From Actinomycetota bacterium (GTDB taxonomy: Bacteria; Cyanobacteriota; Vampirovibrionia; Obscuribacterales; Obscuribacteraceae), in NCBI GenBank assembly GCA_903970355.1, contig CAJCIF010000021.1, positions 1 to 7,310 on the forward strand: a stretch of DNA of 7,310 bases, in the 5' to 3' direction. Below, in pieces: positions 6,541 to 7,310 of the stretch (the first letter of the stretch is position 1; each line of letters starts with the position of its first letter). A program made the position numbers and the translations under genes. The notes below the pieces were generated by a model. The model was not told the DNA's origin and did not search any database. It saw nothing but the letters and a program-made list of their open reading frames with translations.

Positions 6541-7310
6541 CTAATGCCATCTCGCAGTGGCCGGAAATTGCACGACGGCGATAGTGCCTTTTCCTTCATT
6601 GCCGGATGTAATCGACACATCAGCCTGGTGAGCTTCTGCTATTTCTTTGACGATGGCCAGTCCAAGTCCGCTACCAGCAACGTTGTTTCCCAGCACCCGA
6701 TAGAAACGCTCGAAAACTTTGTCCCGCTCCTGTGATGGGATACCAGGACCGTCATCCTCAACGCGCAATTCCACTTCATCATCAGTCACTATTTTGACGG
6801 TGACTTTGCCACCAGGTTGCGTGTATCTGATCGCATTGTCGATCAAATTTACGACCAACTCCCTGATGCTGACTGGATCTCCCAGTATCGAAGCTGCAAC
6901 TTCAGACTCTTCGAATCCTAAATCGATATTTTTGGTCAACGCAGATGGAACTAAATCACTGGTCGCCTCTTTGACGATGTTGTTGAGGTCGATGGGCATA
7001 TGTGGCTGCTGGAGAGCATTTGAAGGTTCCAAGCGGGCAAGCAATAACAGTTGGTTCACAAGTCTGGTTACATTTTCCGCGCTGCGGTGAACTTGTTTGA
7101 TCGTATGTTCCAACTCGGCGGGAGTCTTTTGTCGCATAGCCAACTCCGCCTGCGTCTTAAGCCCGGCAAGGGGCGTCCTGAGCTGGTGGGCAGCATTGGC
7201 AATGAACCTTCGCTGACCTTCGATGTCCGTATTTAATCGACTGAGCAAATCGTCAATTGCATCGACGAGAGGCCGAATCTCTACCGGAGCGTCGACTTCA
7301 AGAACCGGTT
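6541..7310 (-). CDS. sensor histidine kinase, C-terminal part (TctE/QseC-like), cut by the right window edge
   Basis: The last 255 or so residues of a two-component sensor kinase that phosphorylates itself on His and passes the phosphate to a response regulator. The open frame continues to the window edge with no stop, so a TTG at 7248 is internal rather than a start. The visible order is the end of a HAMP-like linker (EIRPLVDAIDDLLSRL), the H-box AHQLRTPLAG with the phosphorylated His at 7188-7186, the N-box LVVNLIDNAIRYT, the G1 box VEDDGPGIP, the F-box FERFYRV and the G2 box GSGLGLAIV. All ATP-binding boxes are intact. The sensor domain and membrane segments lie outside the window. The H-box surroundings resemble the TctE/QseC group. 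The partner regulator is not in view and is probably upstream, beyond the right edge. A link to the operon downstream is only positional. Confidence 0.93.
   Translation of the reverse strand, partial: PVLEVDAPVEIRPLVDAIDDLLSRLNTDIEGQRRFIANAAHQLRTPLAGLKTQAELAMRQKTPAELEHTIKQVHRSAENVTRLVNQLLLLARLEPSNALQQPHMPIDLNNIVKEATSDLVPSALTKNIDLGFEESEVAASILGDPVSIRELVVNLIDNAIRYTQPGGKVTVKIVTDDEVELRVEDDGPGIPSQERDKVFERFYRVLGNNVAGSGLGLAIVKEIAEAHQADVSITSGNEGKGTIAVVQFPATARWH

Noticed and set aside
7246..7248. TTG as the start of the histidine kinase
   Set aside because: The frame is open upstream to the window edge and encodes HAMP-linker-like sequence typical of this kinase group, so the TTG is an internal Leu codon.
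1..7310. Mobile element, phage, CRISPR or toxin-antitoxin content
   Set aside because: I saw no transposase or integrase motifs, terminal inverted repeats, regularly spaced repeat array or paired small genes.

Overview
The window is a compact bacterial segment in which every supportable gene lies on the minus strand, so transcription runs from the right edge to the left. Base composition is moderate by eye. Non-ATG starts (TTG, GTG) are used, and genes are packed with overlaps or gaps of a few bases. Nothing here fixes the taxonomy. The protein set (TctE/QseC-like kinase, class III aminotransferase, MtnX-like phosphatase, YHS-type copper ATPase) occurs in many environmental Gram-negative-type bacteria. 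An uncultured lineage such as the non-photosynthetic Cyanobacteriota is only an impression.

Layout in transcription order, right to left: (1) 7310-6541, the C-terminal kinase core of a sensor histidine kinase cut by the window edge. (2) A gap of about 150 bases (6392-6540) with two small dyads, no convincing terminator and a clear ribosome binding site for the next gene. (3) 6391-4892, a class III PLP-dependent aminotransferase with an unusual N-terminal extension and a four-cysteine motif. (4) 4907-4206, an HAD-IB phosphatase of the MtnX/PHOSPHO-like group, overlapping the aminotransferase by 16 bases. (5) 4206-3313, an Est30/monoglyceride-lipase-like alpha/beta hydrolase, joined by a TAATG stop/start. 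(6) 3309-2662, a 215-residue protein I do not recognise. (7) 2653-332, a P1B-type copper/silver-exporting ATPase whose N-terminus carries a YHS domain and a CPMHPEV/CPICGM metal-binding domain instead of HMA domains. (8) A GC-rich hairpin with A- and U-tracts at 250-296, the likely end of the unit. (9) 68-1, the first 22 codons of another minus-strand gene with its own Shine-Dalgarno and a leader containing short direct and inverted repeats.

Genes 3 to 7 have junctions of -16, -1, +3 and +8 bases and no internal terminator that I can see, so they look like one operon of about 6 kb. Its content is odd: three small-molecule or lipid-type enzymes (aminotransferase, phosphatase, esterase) followed by an orphan protein and a copper exporter. 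An aminotransferase beside an MtnX-like phosphatase could mean a sulfur or amino-acid salvage route, or phospho-amine (head-group) metabolism. The sequence does not decide between them. No CRISPR array, tRNA, rRNA, transposase or phage gene is visible.
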